Shown here: positions 54,701 through 62,375 of the stretch, piece by piece
Position numbering within the stretch: position 1 is the stretch's first letter
Layout of the letters: every line of letters starts with the position of its first letter
Assembly: GCA_014338405.1 (NCBI GenBank)
Contig: JTDE01002432.1
Coordinates: 1 to 64,000, forward strand
DNA length: 64,000 nucleotides
Source of the DNA: Paragonimus skrjabini miyazakii
Taxonomy: Eukaryota > Platyhelminthes > Trematoda > Plagiorchiida > Troglotrematidae
Direction: 5' to 3'
Notes under the pieces: model-generated
Databases searched by the model: none
The model's input: only the letters and a program-made list of their open reading frames with translations
Told to the model about the DNA's origin: nothing
Position numbers and translations under genes: made by a program

Positions 54701-57171
54701 AAGTTGATTGTTGATCTAAGACGGCTCACCGATTACCCACAGTCAACAGTCTCTTTTGTCAACAGTGAAAGTGCGAGTGTGACTCATCTGTGGTCCTGGA
54801 TAATATCTACCTACACTAAACTGATAACATTAGGCCGTCTAACCGGTGTGCACTGTGTCCTTCAGATATGTTGACGAAAACGGTCTTACATGTAACTTCA
54901 GAAACTTGGCAAGATGATAAAATCAGGCTCCGTCAGAAGAATGATTGAGCAGTTCAAAGTGGAACTCAAATTCTGCTTCCTTTTCTGTTTCTACTTGGTG
55001 GCCACGTCAAAGGTATTTCGCAAATGACTTGGTGACGAGACAGATAAACGACAAAGATCCCCTGCCCTGAGTGGCCTATGTAAAAATTTATAAACGATTC
55101 AAAACAGTAACTCGTATAAACGAAGTGAGTTATAGTATAACACGAAGACTTAGGCAGGTAATTGTTGAGGTGGAGAGCAGCAGGCGTTGTTTAAAATTTC
55201 CTTCATTTTTCTTAATGAGAAGGTATATCATCCTTTAACACATTTGTTTTGTTGGGGATGGAAGTTTTGTCCTGGGTATGTAGCCTACCGTTGTCTGTCA
55301 AAACAATGCTCGAGGAGTATCATTTATATTATTGGAGAGAGCAAATGGCAGTTAACCCACCGCTGCCCACCTTTGTTTAAAAGTTCATTTGATTGTTATC
55401 GTTGGTTAAACAGCATGAAGACAGGACCTGATTTCCCCGACAGTGTGTTTCTTTGGCGGCAACCTCTTTAAATAAGTACACATGAGCTTATGCACTCACC
55501 CTACTCAAAGAATAGGGCTTCGATAGAAACGTCGGCTTGGGATCCGCCTCTCCTGACTGCATGGTTATGTACACAAACCCTATCATTTATCACCATTAAA
55601 AGAGATCAACAATGAGTCCGGGCAATTAATGATTTACTTAACCATCACATCTACTCGGTTCACCGGAAGACTTATATTATCGAGTCACATTGTTAAGTGC
55701 ATGTCTTATTCGTTGACTCAAACGCAATTTGTGACGTTTTTATATGTTGTTGAATTTACGACAGCTGAAGCCCGAGTCATTTAGCTGAATGCTTCCGGGA
55801 ACGTTTGATCAGATGATTCAATAATTCTCATATTGACTGTGTTATAATTGCTAATACAAAGTACCTTTAGTGGATCGCACACGAGGTGAATCCTATTGTC
55901 ATTATCCAAAAGATGTCCAAAGCAAACCTGGAACACACATTTTACGTAACGGGGGTTATGTCCTCACACCGTGTACACATGAAACGAGACCGTTTCCAGC
56001 TTTAGATTGCTTTGGTTAGTACACAGATCCATTTCGTACACATTCTTTCTCCTCAGTCTATTCAGCTTTCGGCTCTAAAGAGTGTTAATCTTCGTATTCG
56101 TGTAATTCCATTTCAAGTATTATACTTACATCTATCCGTTAATCTTGTCCATTGCATATTACCCTTTGATCTGCAAGGTGTTTTCAATCAGCCAGTCAGT
56201 TTCCATGTTTGCTTCTGAACCTGATTCTGCTGAAATACACCTTATCCAAATCTGATCATTTATTCTTTTTCATTGGTTAGCACCTGGGTTAGTCACTGAT
56301 TGTCATGACAATAATGATTGTAATAATAATAGTAATAATTGTGATATAGAGAAAAAAATCAGCACACGAACGTCAGACTCATCATTTCCCGAACTAACCA
56401 AGCCCACTGGAAGAAGCTGCTATTTCAGAGCTAGCAAAACGTCAATTTTAATCACAATTCCTGTCCAATTCAAATGAACCATATTCCTTGTCAAATCAGT
56501 GCATCAGTTTATCAAGGTATACGCGAATTCGCTTTTAAAATAGCATCTGAAATCGTGCGTACTGTAAATGAACTAAACACGACTAAATGAGTTCTAATTT
56601 AGCTTATGCTCCCATGAGTTTGTTCCATTTGCTAGTCCATTTTTTCGGTACATTTTCACTTAATTGGATGCCTAATGGCAACGACTGCCTGATGAATCCT
56701 CATCAGTATCGATCAGCACTTATTTTTGTATCGCACAAAAGAATACTTAACAAGTTATTTCGATGACAACACATAAATTGACAACTGAATCTAGGTAGCC
56801 ACTCAACCAGGTGTGTTTCAGATAGGATTACAATACTGTAACTCGGAAGTAAACAACTTCATGCAAAAAGGTGTAATATTAGAAGTTCACATTTGTAAGG
56901 GTCAGAAAAAGTACAGCAAACTAGTAACACTTTGCATACGGACAACTTCGGCACTCACAAATCCAATCTGTAGTATTTTGAAATCATGTAGGTTTTCTTG
57001 ATCGCCTCCACAATAAAAATGAACGCGATTAATGCGGCGAAAGATTCTTCTGTGAACCGTGTGATGTATTTGACCAGAGCGCTCAAATCAAACGCAACGA
57101 TCGTGAACAGAAAGAATGCGATCCATAATCCGATCCAGAGCCGAAAACTCAAATAGTCCCAATCCAACCGA
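15584..57171 (-). CDS. SLC4 bicarbonate transporter, membrane domain (nine exons seen, both ends missing)
   Basis: Nine exons in the order and phase of an SLC4 membrane domain span the interval. SLC4 proteins carry HCO3-, with Na+ or in exchange for Cl-, across the plasma membrane. Diagnostic segments are FRLWIGLW with ITRFTEESFAALIAFIFI, a cysteine-rich outer loop, YVPDVFFFSC, SDFSVLIAI with HTPKLQVP, GRNPWWSAVAALGPSLLATI, ILIFLDQQITAVIVNRKE, GIPWFVAATVLTINHV, EQRVTGFLIF, RIPMAVLYGIFLFMG and RKLLDFLFTYDELRWLDQVL. Ion-site Asp (ILIFLDQQIT; anion exchanger 1 has Glu here) and four loop cysteines favour the Na+-coupled branch. The exon between 30693 and 15736 (family motif VPLRRVHLFT to FP-x-M) is missing: exon 8 ends in phase 2 and exon 9 starts in phase 0. 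The N-terminal cytoplasmic domain and first spans lie beyond 57.2 kb. Confidence 0.93.
15737..19313. other. SLC4 intron, no other gene recognised
   Basis: The expected SLC4 exon of about 109 bases was sought here on the minus strand and not found convincingly. The longest minus ORF, 17213-17488, contains a MVPL stretch that was considered and rejected. Confidence 0.45.
19314..19748 (+). CDS. Unrecognised open frame of 144 codons
   Basis: One of the longest uninterrupted frames in the window, low in acidic residues and rich in Ser, Arg and Gln (QQKLESSSKGSPRRHASLSS). It has no known motif, signal peptide or membrane segment. The opposite strand is also open for 86 codons at 19343-19603, which suggests base composition rather than coding. 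It lies in an SLC4 intron on the opposite strand and may be part of an interspersed repeat. Confidence 0.2.
   Translation: MVSRNHNVVTQISDIQELGFRQQKLESSSKGSPRRHASLSSLLREWVQHTAETPVRFVACAHGRGIPAFTVQSLAPIVLVFRPPQPTIAKPCLFTHIYTTVSEPGKQCLVGNQHATVIASGQSRNIVCPQRIVPSRQFFLITDG
19750..21834. other. SLC4 intron, no gene recognised
   Basis: A short CT microsatellite at about 20414-20433 is the only simple feature. Remaining frames are short and without motifs. Confidence 0.5.
20414..20433. repeat. CT microsatellite
   Basis: About nine CT dinucleotides in a row. Confidence 0.85.
21835..21990 (+). repeat. SINE-like repeat, copy 3
   Basis: Aligns in order with copy 1: TGATGAGCAGTAGCTGATTT, then AACTTGAACATCACCAGTAG, then the tRNA-like end CCAGTAGTCAACAGGGTTG and TTTCATGAAGGCGTGG, against GTAGTGGTCAACACGGTTG and CCTCATGAAGCGTGG in copy 1. 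Confidence 0.55.
22030..22105 (-). repeat. SINE-like repeat, inverted fragment
   Basis: The reverse complement reads TGAACATTACCCACAACTGA, then TCACAGCTGTCGCGTTGCC and TTTCCAATCGGCC. It matches the left hairpin arm at 12569-12632, including the part beyond the arm (CCCAGTCGGCC). It lies close to copy 3 in the opposite orientation. Confidence 0.55.
22106..26132. other. SLC4 intron, no gene recognised
   Basis: Scattered short frames on both strands. A GC-richer patch at about 22850-23290 contains dense CpG. A plus ORF at 25663-26010 (115 codons, hydrophilic) has no recognised motif. Confidence 0.45.
26133..26232. other. Assembly gap (100 N)
   Basis: Exactly 100 N. It lies inside the SLC4 intron where an exon is missing, so the missing exon could be here. 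Confidence 0.98.
26233..27799. other. SLC4 intron, no gene recognised
   Basis: Nothing identifiable apart from a short AAT-rich run near 26498-26523. Confidence 0.5.
27820..29290 (+). mobile_element. Penelope-like retroelement, RT plus GIY-YIG region, inactive
   Basis: Frame 1 holds WYGLPKRHK, HSILSMTGSPDDQLAQWLVG and LFTNVPLGEVINI, the fingers and palm A region of a Penelope-type reverse transcriptase. GVAMGSPIGHMLGDTLTG style motif B follows in the next frame (about 28270-28330; V-A-M-G-S-P-I-G is exact). Motif C is at 28376-28387 and reads HVND, not YVDD. Later segments are ENISFLRVLLKRHEYGS, RPVYRKSR, TGQYLHFKGF, LVRTLIYKVRH and finally a GRYVGRTRR stretch of the GIY-YIG domain near 28990-29020. 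Frameshifts, stops and the altered motifs A and C mean it cannot act. The 5' end is truncated near 27800. It lies in an SLC4 intron, opposite to that gene. Confidence 0.85.
29291..29830 (+). mobile_element. Probable 3' non-coding end of the Penelope-like element
   Basis: AT-rich sequence after the endonuclease remnant, with no frame. Two short stretches near 29447 and 29490 repeat TATGGATTTTC in tandem. At 29737-29757 there is a hammerhead-like core, GTGATAAGCGAGCGAAATG. The exact end of the element is not visible. Confidence 0.35.
29835..30692. other. SLC4 intron, no gene recognised
   Basis: Short frames only. Confidence 0.5.
30693..30826 (-). CDS. SLC4 transporter, exon 8
   Basis: Acceptor GATTCCCAG, phase 0 start, phase 2 end at a GGTAAA donor. 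Encodes RIPMAVLYGIFLFMGISSLR, then GVQMMQRIQLLLMPIKYQPD and YSFL, the most conserved late membrane segment of the family (IPMPVLYG-F-L-YMG). Confidence 0.95.
30827..34351. other. SLC4 intron, no other gene recognised
   Basis: Holds plus ORF 31185-31508 (107 codons) and minus ORF 32538-32861 (107 codons). Neither has a recognised motif or clear splice partners. An ORF of this size is expected by chance. Confidence 0.45.
34352..34424 (-). CDS. SLC4 transporter, exon 7
   Basis: 73 bases, acceptor TTTTATGACATTTCAG, donor GTAAGT. The first base completes a codon split with exon 6. Encodes EQRVTGFLIFLSIGLSVFMT and VVLG; EQRVTG is an SLC4 hallmark. Confidence 0.93.
34425..41334. other. Large SLC4 intron
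   Basis: About 6.9 kb with many short frames, for example plus 35633-35947, minus 36351-36680, plus 38220-38507 and plus 40239-40502, none recognisable. A CpG-rich stretch near 36105-36165 stands out from the AT-rich background. Confidence 0.5.
41335..41513 (-). CDS. SLC4 transporter, exon 6
   Basis: Acceptor ATTTATAG, phase 0 start, phase 2 end at GTAAGT. Encodes KGAAYHLDLLVLSVTIV, GIPWFVAATVLTINHVQSLR and SAPGEKPIYLG, matching K-G-x-G-Y-H-L-D-L-L, LPWFVAATV and SAPGEQP of the family. Confidence 0.95.
41514..42472. other. SLC4 intron, no other feature
   Basis: About 1 kb without a recognisable reading frame or repeat. Confidence 0.6.
42473..42622 (-). CDS. SLC4 transporter, exon 5 (ion-site segment)
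   Basis: 50 codons, phase 0 at both ends; acceptor CGCTGAAG, donor GTGCGT. Encodes RRGWIIPFFGRNPWWSAVAA, LGPSLLATILIFLDQQITAV and IVNRKENKLK. The acidic residue of LDQQIT is Asp, as in Na+-coupled transporters. A plus-strand frame of 140 codons (42306-42728) on the other strand is a shadow of this exon and its flanks. Confidence 0.96.
42623..44745. other. SLC4 intron; contains one unrecognised plus ORF
   Basis: The ORF at 42935-43393 is listed separately. The rest, including plus 43934-44239, has no recognised coding content. Confidence 0.5.
42935..43393 (+). CDS. Unrecognised open frame of 152 codons inside an SLC4 intron
   Basis: The longest plus-strand frame in the window. It has protein-like composition with an acidic middle (NEDDPTNIEEPRK, DSEYSNSDVDTVDLEMSKAA) and ends at a TGA at 43391-43393. 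A possible acceptor (ATATTTGTAG) lies just upstream at 42923, so it could be a terminal exon. There is no known domain, signal or membrane segment. The opposite strand is also open for 93 codons, so coding is not proven. It could be host or transposon derived. Confidence 0.3.
   Translation: MYVISTGSDLGHDHLSVAYLVKRSYIHNTVCLPTAVTNEDDPTNIEEPRKVLPLPLITTPLCPGLLNMIDSEYSNSDVDTVDLEMSKAAAEIGLDSGFLKVVPNPRSLPFVIALAFYRQPVFKALHYVLNRCGRYHMAYTRGAYGTNLDLIL
44746..44877 (-). CDS. SLC4 transporter, exon 4
   Basis: 44 codons, phase 0 at both ends; acceptor TTTTCCATCAG, donor GTGAGT. Encodes VRVLISDFSVLIAITLATLT and GLHTPKLQVPDEFSPT, matching V-R-x-x-I-S-D-F and PTPKLQVP-x-E-F of the family. It is not visible as a Met-initiated ORF. 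Confidence 0.94.
44878..46879. other. SLC4 intron, no gene recognised
   Basis: Several short frames (for example minus 44974-45261 and plus 45842-46099, plus 46529-46795) without motifs. Confidence 0.5.
46880..47206 (-). repeat. Inverted arm of the Penelope-like element end
   Basis: Near-identical reverse complement of 48019-48346: it begins CTTGAAAAGACAAGCTAGTA at the outer end and ends TGTCTCGAGCACATGACGCG at the inner end, with only scattered differences. It carries the last endonuclease residues on the minus strand. Confidence 0.85.
47225..47277 (+). repeat. Third, direct copy of the element tip
   Basis: TTCAGTTCGAACGAAGATCA and ACTAGCTTGTCTTTTCAAG repeat the last bases of the right arm. 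Between them a few bases differ (TGAAGTATACCATT against TGTAATATACCACT). Confidence 0.8.
48019..48346 (+). repeat. Direct (3') arm of the Penelope-like element end
   Basis: Pairs with 46880-47206. It includes the end of the endonuclease region, an AT-rich trailer, a hammerhead-like core at about 48279-48297 (CCGATAAGATGCAGCGAAAT) and the terminal CTTGTCTTTTCAAG. Confidence 0.85.
48347..49281. other. SLC4 intron, no gene recognised
   Basis: No frame or repeat identified. Confidence 0.5.
49282..49503 (-). CDS. SLC4 transporter, exon 3
   Basis: 74 codons, phase 0 at both ends; acceptor TTTTCATGCAG, donor GTGAGC. Encodes the end of the large outer loop (FRELCVDLNGTWTGTDC with two Cys and an N-G-T sequon), then YVPDVFFFSCILVVATFVLA and VGLKSLRNSSFFPAK, which match P-D-V-x-x-F-S-C-I-L and L-K-x-F-R-N-S-x-x-F-P of the family. 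Confidence 0.95.
49504..53627. other. SLC4 intron, no gene recognised
   Basis: Contains minus ORF 49603-49962 (119 codons, hydrophobic, AT-rich) and plus ORF 50652-50930, neither recognised. Confidence 0.5.
53628..53814 (-). CDS. SLC4 transporter, exon 2 (outer loop)
   Basis: 187 bases; acceptor CCCTTTTTAG, donor GTGAGT. The first base completes the codon split with exon 1. Encodes GWSPELVPRHNCSCEAPANM, then TDAQVLHAMYEDYPLMDVP and later HADYLEFVS. C-S-C aligns with F-S-C-T-C of Na+-coupled members. NCS, NMT and NGT sequons suit a glycosylated outer loop. Confidence 0.9.
53815..56958. other. SLC4 intron, no gene recognised
   Basis: Contains minus ORF 54030-54392 (120 codons) without a recognised motif; its position between two exons that join in phase argues against it being a constitutive SLC4 exon. 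A TAA-rich simple run lies near 56310-56345. Confidence 0.5.
56959..57171 (-). CDS. SLC4 transporter, first exon seen
   Basis: 213 bases; acceptor GTGCTTTTAG, donor GTGAGT, phase 2 at both ends. Encodes LDWDYLSFRLWIGLWIAFFL, then ITRFTEESFAALIAFIFIVE, AIKKT and YYRLD; these match FRLWIGLW, RFTEEGF-x-x-L-I-x-FIFIYDA-x-KK and ADYYPI of the family. An upstream exon ending in phase 2 must exist and was not found before 64000. Confidence 0.95.
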
Positions 57172-57550
57172 CTAAAAGCACATGACATATGGTGTTTAGA
57201 AGAAATCTATGGACAAATCCGACAGTTCCAGAAATAATGTCTACAATAACCATGTAGATGGCATAGTATAATTGTTATGGATAACGTTTACTTCTTGCAT
57301 ACAAAATGAACAGTTTCGCTACATGTCTTCGTATTCTTTTAATATCGTGTTTCAAAATAACCTTGTGCTGTCAATCGTTTAAATATAATATCAACATTAG
57401 GTAATAAATTTGGAGCGAGAACAGAATATTTGAAAATTTCTGGCAAGTATATATAATAAAAAAGTATCACTTATCGGTAATTCGGTTTCAGTGTTCAACT
57501 GTGCCGCTAACGGATCTCTGTTGTTAACTGTTCGAAACATCTTACATATG

Positions 57551-57774
57551 CCCACAGGTTAACTGCGGGATTTGGCAAGGTGGATCCACTTTTTAAGTAA
57601 TTCTTTATTGAACTGTCGTTATGCTCGTGGTATGCCCAGTAGAATTTTAAACCAGCGGGGTATTTGTGCAACAGGATCGTATGACTGGATAGGTTGCTCC
57701 TTTGAGTAGAAGACGGTATTGTGTTGAGCCAGGCAAACGAATGGTAGCAACCTTTAACCAACCGTGCTGTTAGT
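57551..57774 (-). CDS. Possible exon of an unidentified gene
   Basis: An open frame bounded by a good acceptor (CTATTACTAACAG) and a good donor (TAT|GTAAGA). It reads LVKGCYHSFAWLNTIPSSTQ, then SSHTILLHKYPAGLKFYWAY and HEHNDSSIKNYLKSGSTLP and ends NLWAY in phase 0. The composition is protein-like but no family was recognised. It cannot join directly to the SLC4 exon at 57171, which needs phase 2. It could be part of a different minus-strand gene, an unused exon or chance. Confidence 0.3.
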
Positions 57775-57959
57775 AATAGTAAATATTTTTGGAAGGTACA
57801 TTCAAGAAAACGGAATAATCTACCCGTGAACTTGCATTGTGTTCATGGAATAATACCAATGATTTGTATATTCGCCTATTTTAAATGCGTTAAATTGTTT
57901 TTTTTTTTGTGCGATAGGGAACTTTAACTTTCTCATTCATGAATTATGATTATGAAATG

Positions 57960-58186
57960 AAAATCGGGGAACCTGGAGATGAGTGCACCACAAGTGTTCG
58001 GCACACTGTTTGGTGATACATTATACAACCAGTACTCATTGCAGATAGGTGCCATACTGACTTTATTTGTGCGTCTAACTCAATATTCATTTGCCAGAGG
58101 ATATCAGTGGTGTGAGATGCTCCCCAGAAGGGACGAAACACATAACTGACATTAAATTGGCTGTATTCAATTTGGCAGATCAACTG
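57960..58186 (-). CDS. Possible exon of an unidentified gene
   Basis: Open frame after an acceptor-like ATGCACTCACAG: QLICQIEYSQFNVSYVFRPF, WGASHTTDILWQMNIELDAQ and later residues. No clear donor and no recognised family. It shares strand and neighbourhood with the exon-like frame at 57551-57774. Confidence 0.22.
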
Positions 58187-58985
58187 CTGTGAGTGCATAT
58201 TTCCCGCTAGTTTCGACCTCGTGCAGATTCTGTTTGTTTATCAGTGCACCTTACCGTTAAAACGAAAATTCATTATTCCGCGTAGGTTTTAGAGATTATC
58301 CTGGATGTAACTAAAAGCATTGGCAAAACTGTTGCAGCAATCGTTTCGACCTTTCCGCCCGATGAATTTAACATGAAGGTCACTGTTTAAATCACCACTG
58401 AAGATTAAACACCACGCTAACTATGTTGGTCATCTTGGTAAGCTAATTCTTCCGTAAGTAGAGATTCATATTGCGCGAAAATATCCATGTTAAATAAGTA
58501 GCTGTACAGAGGTACAATACTACTCCAGGGACCCATCGGAAGCCGAATGTAGTAACCGGAAGACTATTCCGAGCTGCTTCAATGCGATTTTTGGCCATCA
58601 TGCAAATCGTCACATTTTTCGAGGACGTCAAGTGCATTTTTGATCGTTGTTAATAACAATTCAGGCGTTGTTGCGCTGCTAGCTACCCGAGCAAAACCGA
58701 AATGAATTTAATCACTCGAACGATTGAATTATTGTAGGACATAGCCCACACGGATGAGCTATACAATTTTTATGTGCTCCTTATCACCCTCATCCAGATT
58801 GTCATACTTTTATGGGTGTTTACTGAACTACTGTACCCCAGAGTGGAAAAAATAGTCTGTTGTTGGCAATAATTGTTTTAGTTAGCTTCGGTCATGTGAC
58901 CCTTGGTGAAGGCAGGTCGTTAAGTCTTTTGGCCGCAGTGGTTCACCCGTCTCAATACAATTCCACCGACTTCGGTGTCCGATTC

Positions 58986-60110
58986 GGTTGATCGATCTAC
59001 AATTTAGAGTCGCTTAAACGCAAGGGTGTACCGACGAAGTATGTGAACATACTGTCGGCGCTTTATACCCATAATTCTGCTCAGGTTAGGGTTTACGGCG
59101 AACTATCTGACAGTTCCAGTACCAGAAGCGGCGTTCGTCAAGGCTGTCCCCTTTCACCATTTTTGTTCAAGTCCGTCAAAGACAAAATAATGGAGGACTG
59201 TCCGCGGAGCTCAAGTGATGCCAGCGTTGACCTCCTATCTAGTGAAAGACTGATCTTGTTTATGCTGACGACAAGGTGTTGCTGTTTGATAACTTTCAAA
59301 CGGCACAAACAACAGTAAACTCTATTTCGCGTTCTGTTGTGTACTTCGGAATGCGCTTCGCAACCTAAAGTGCAAAGTGCTTCTGCAATATTGTCGTGAT
59401 TACGTAGATTTAATGTTAGACAATGAAACCACAGAGGTCGTTGACCAGTTTTTATACCTTAGAAGCTGCATCAGCGGCGGCGGCGGGGGTGTAGGGAATG
59501 AAATAGAAGCGCATATCTTCAAAGCTGGGGCGGTGTTCGCTAATCTGAGGCACCTATGGCGACAGAGAGGTGTTTTTCTGAAGCTTAAGGGTCGCGTTTG
59601 TAGGGCTATCGTGAGAGCTGTATTACTTTACGGCTACGAAACCCGGCCGCTCAGGGTAGAGGATGTGAACCGTCTTTAGGTATTTGACCACCGATGTCAG
59701 CGTTCAATCGCTCGTATCAGGTGACACCAACGAGCCAGTAACGAGAAGGTTAGGAAGCGGGTGTTTGGCACTGATTGTCAAACGACTCCTTTTATTCAAT
59801 CCGTAAATTTGCACAGATTTAGATGGTTAGGTCATATAATAAAGATGCCAGTTAGTCGTCTGCCACACCGAACACCGTTTGCTGACGCTGCGGCCGACTG
59901 GCACAAGGTGCGAGGTGGACAGATGATGAGTTGGCGTGGACAAATGAAATGGTTCACGAAGGGGTTGGTCACTGTAGATCGGGTTCGCCTCCCTGGGCTG
60001 GGGCCCTCGCGACCCAAAGAGTCGGTGGCTTGAGACGTTAGGTGAGATGGCGGCTAACCGAGCTCAGTGGCGCAAATGTTGTCGTTGTTTGACCGAATTT
60101 TTTTTTGAAG
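58986..60110 (+). mobile_element. RTE-like non-LTR retrotransposon, 3' half, inactive
   Basis: Frames in order: KGVPTKYVNILSALYTHNSA and QVRVYGELSDSS, SGVRQGCPLSPFLF, VYADDKVLLFDNFQTAQ with the YADD catalytic box at 59261-59272, then FLYLRSCISGGGG, VFANLRHLWRQRGVFLKLKG, RAIVRAVLLYGYETRPLR, VFDHRCQRSIARIR, LHRFRWLGHIIKM and a C-terminal block around WRGQMKWFTKGLVTVDRVRL. Frameshifts after PFLF and near 59670, stop codons (near 59368 and 59680) and loss of the 5' half show that it is dead. The segment ends at a T-run near 60097-60105. It lies just outside the SLC4 exons seen. Confidence 0.88.
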
Positions 60111-61395
60111 TGACTGTATTCAATGACGTGGGACAGTAAAAGCTGTTGCTGATGCCTTATTTTTACTTATAGCTCGGTTGTTTGTTTGCAAGGTGTAGGC
60201 ACCTTGATGCTGTATGTTTTAACGTGGACATAGCTATTTTCATTAGTTAGGTCCCCTTCCCTCCTCTATTTTCTTTTCTCTCTGTTACTATATAGTGTTA
60301 TTTTCTTCGTGATTTTGTGGCAGTTAAGCATCAGTGTGAACCACTAATGTATTGGTGTCTGTGATAATGATAATGATGGCTTCGGCGTGCTGACCGGTAT
60401 AGACCAAAAACAATGGCCGGTCGATTGTAATGTGGAGAAGCAACTGGCGAGTAGCGATGTCATCTTATGAAGTTGGACAGATGACATAGACATTCGCACA
60501 TCACCAATCGATGACCCTCACTACCCATACGTTCCAGTGTCTGGTGAATTGGAGGAAATAAATTGATTTTCTTTCACCATGTCGTCAATTTTCGGAGCTA
60601 AAAAATTTACTACGGAAACCTAAGCTGGAAATATAGATCCACTTTCGTCTCGAAGTCGGGTAAGCGAATGATTATTACACAGAGACGAGTGGATAACGGT
60701 GCCTGATTGAACGAGCGAAGTTCAACAAAGTTCGTATGACCATAGCATAAGTAAATTATTTTATGCACTTTAGAAAGGTCATGCACTTACTATACATCCA
60801 TAAAAGTGCAACAGGTCTGAATGAACGAAATGAAGTCGGCACAAAATTAGCTTATAAGGTCCACACTGGCTGAAACCTACATAGTATTCTGCTCACTGCT
60901 TCGCCCGAAAATGTACTCCCGCAGCAGCTGACGTACACGATGGTTCACGACCGATTGCTCGCAACGCAAATAGCCCATTATTTAATATAAAGTTGGCACA
61001 GAAGTGATGCATTTAATTACTCCGAAAATCTTTTTTCGCAATCAAGGTTTATGTCTGTTAAAGCTGATTGGAGCTTCAATCATCACACACCTTAAACTCA
61101 GTTTATTTACCTAGAAACCATTTGCTGTTGAAGGTGCTATTGTTTACAACTTGAGACTCGTTTGTTCAGCTGTTATAGCATGATTCGATCATTTCGCTAT
61201 TTGTTTTAGGACGTAGATGATGAAAGTGTACGAAATAATATCGGCCAGCAGTTTGTCTTCCAGTCTGTGTTTCTAACTGTTTTAAGGGGCTGTTTCAATA
61301 CAGCCCTATGGAACACTGTTAAATAGTGTTCCGCAAGCACTATGCTGTTAATGACGTTAGTGGCTATTTTATTTCAGGTTTAGTAGAGACCTGAT
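60111..61395. other. No gene recognised
   Basis: AT-rich sequence after the RTE-like fragment; its first part may still be the element's 3' flank. No frame of note. Confidence 0.5.
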
Positions 61396-61399
61396 TGTG

Positions 61400-61590
61400 A
61401 ACAATCTAGCCTTTCAGTGGATTTAAACCAACGACAAGAAACAACACTCCCAGAGGTGGCAAGCGCCCTACCATCTGAGATTCGAAGTCAAGCTGGCGAC
61501 TCACAAATTTCACACCTCGACTTCATTACCCGCACAAATATCTGTTGTTTCCGCCATTGGTTTTACTTCTGCCAAGGTCCAAATTTTACG
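61400..61590 (-). repeat. tRNA-derived SINE, degenerate copy
   Basis: The reverse complement reads TGTGAAATTTGTGAGTCGCC, then CTCAGATGGTAGGGCGCTTG (A-box-like) and GTCGTTGGTTTAAATCCACT (degenerate B box at 61419-61429). It aligns along its length with 61765-61885. Confidence 0.65.
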
Positions 61591-61764
61591 AAATCGAGCC
61601 TCTTCTAAATTATCAAACCTACCACACAACTTATTAGTAATCAAATGTCAGCGCCCAACATTGGCACTGGTGGAATCCAGCGTGAACTATTTGCAAACTC
61701 CTTCTTGACAGTTACTTCCATGGATCATTTAATGGATTTCATAGGCCACAGTGGGTTTATTGGG

Positions 61765-61920
61765 TAAGGGAGTCCAAATGTGAAATTTGTGAGCTACCAG
61801 TATGGCTTTCTAGCTCCGCTGGTAAAGCGCTTGTTGTTTGTGTGTGATGTTTCTGTTGCTGGTTCGAATCCAGCCTAGGCCCAAATGTTTCACAACACTG
61901 TGTCTTCTGAGTCATAAAAT
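61765..61920 (+). repeat. tRNA-derived SINE, well-preserved copy
   Basis: Contains TAGCTCCGCTGGTAAAGCGC (A-box region, 61811-61830) and GGTTCGAATCC, a canonical B box at 61861-61871. The spacing is that of a tRNA head with an enlarged middle, but the arms do not form a complete cloverleaf, so it is a tRNA-derived repeat and not a tRNA gene. With 61400-61590 it forms an inverted pair. Confidence 0.7.
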
Positions 61921-61929
61921 CTGCTACAC

Positions 61930-62375
61930 AACTTATAAGTAGTGAAGGCAGAATTATACTGACGTCTGTTCTGTACCCCATGATAGTTCACATTTTGTGC
62001 GTATTTCTTACGAAGACGATTTTGAAATAGACATGTAGGTTGGAGCAGAACCCAACTGAAACCATTGCATTTTGTGTAGTCATTTTGCTACTTCTATTGT
62101 CATCGGAGCGGCAGACGCAACACAATTGAAAAGTTGCCAGCCATCGTTAGCTGTCAACGAGCAGTAGGCTGTTTTGCGGTTATCTCAATTGTACTCATCT
62201 TAATAACGTCATCTAACCTAGTTTCATGAAGGTTTCAAACCAATTACAATGGAGCGATGAAAAGACAAGCCATGCAATACGTTCCTAAGTAATGTTGCGT
62301 ACATTCTGGTTACACAAGAACAGTTAACTAATTTTAAACAAGACAGTGAACACTGGTAGATGCTGACTTTGCATA
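61930..62375. other. No gene recognised
   Basis: No frame or repeat identified beyond a short ACACAACTTAT match shared by both SINE flanks (61626 and 61924). Confidence 0.5.

Larger units (their letters stand above)
57172..58985. other. Region 5' of the first SLC4 exon seen
   Basis: Apart from the two exon-like frames, a third at about 58430-58570 (minus) reads IRLPMGPWSSIVPLYSYLF and NMDIFAQYESLLTEEL. No SLC4 motif for the first membrane spans (such as ITFGG or GQPL) was found. Confidence 0.35.

Noticed and set aside
61806..61885. A functional tRNA gene
   Set aside because: A and B boxes are present, but there is no acceptor-stem pairing or clear anticodon arm, and a decayed sister copy lies nearby; it is a tRNA-derived repeat.
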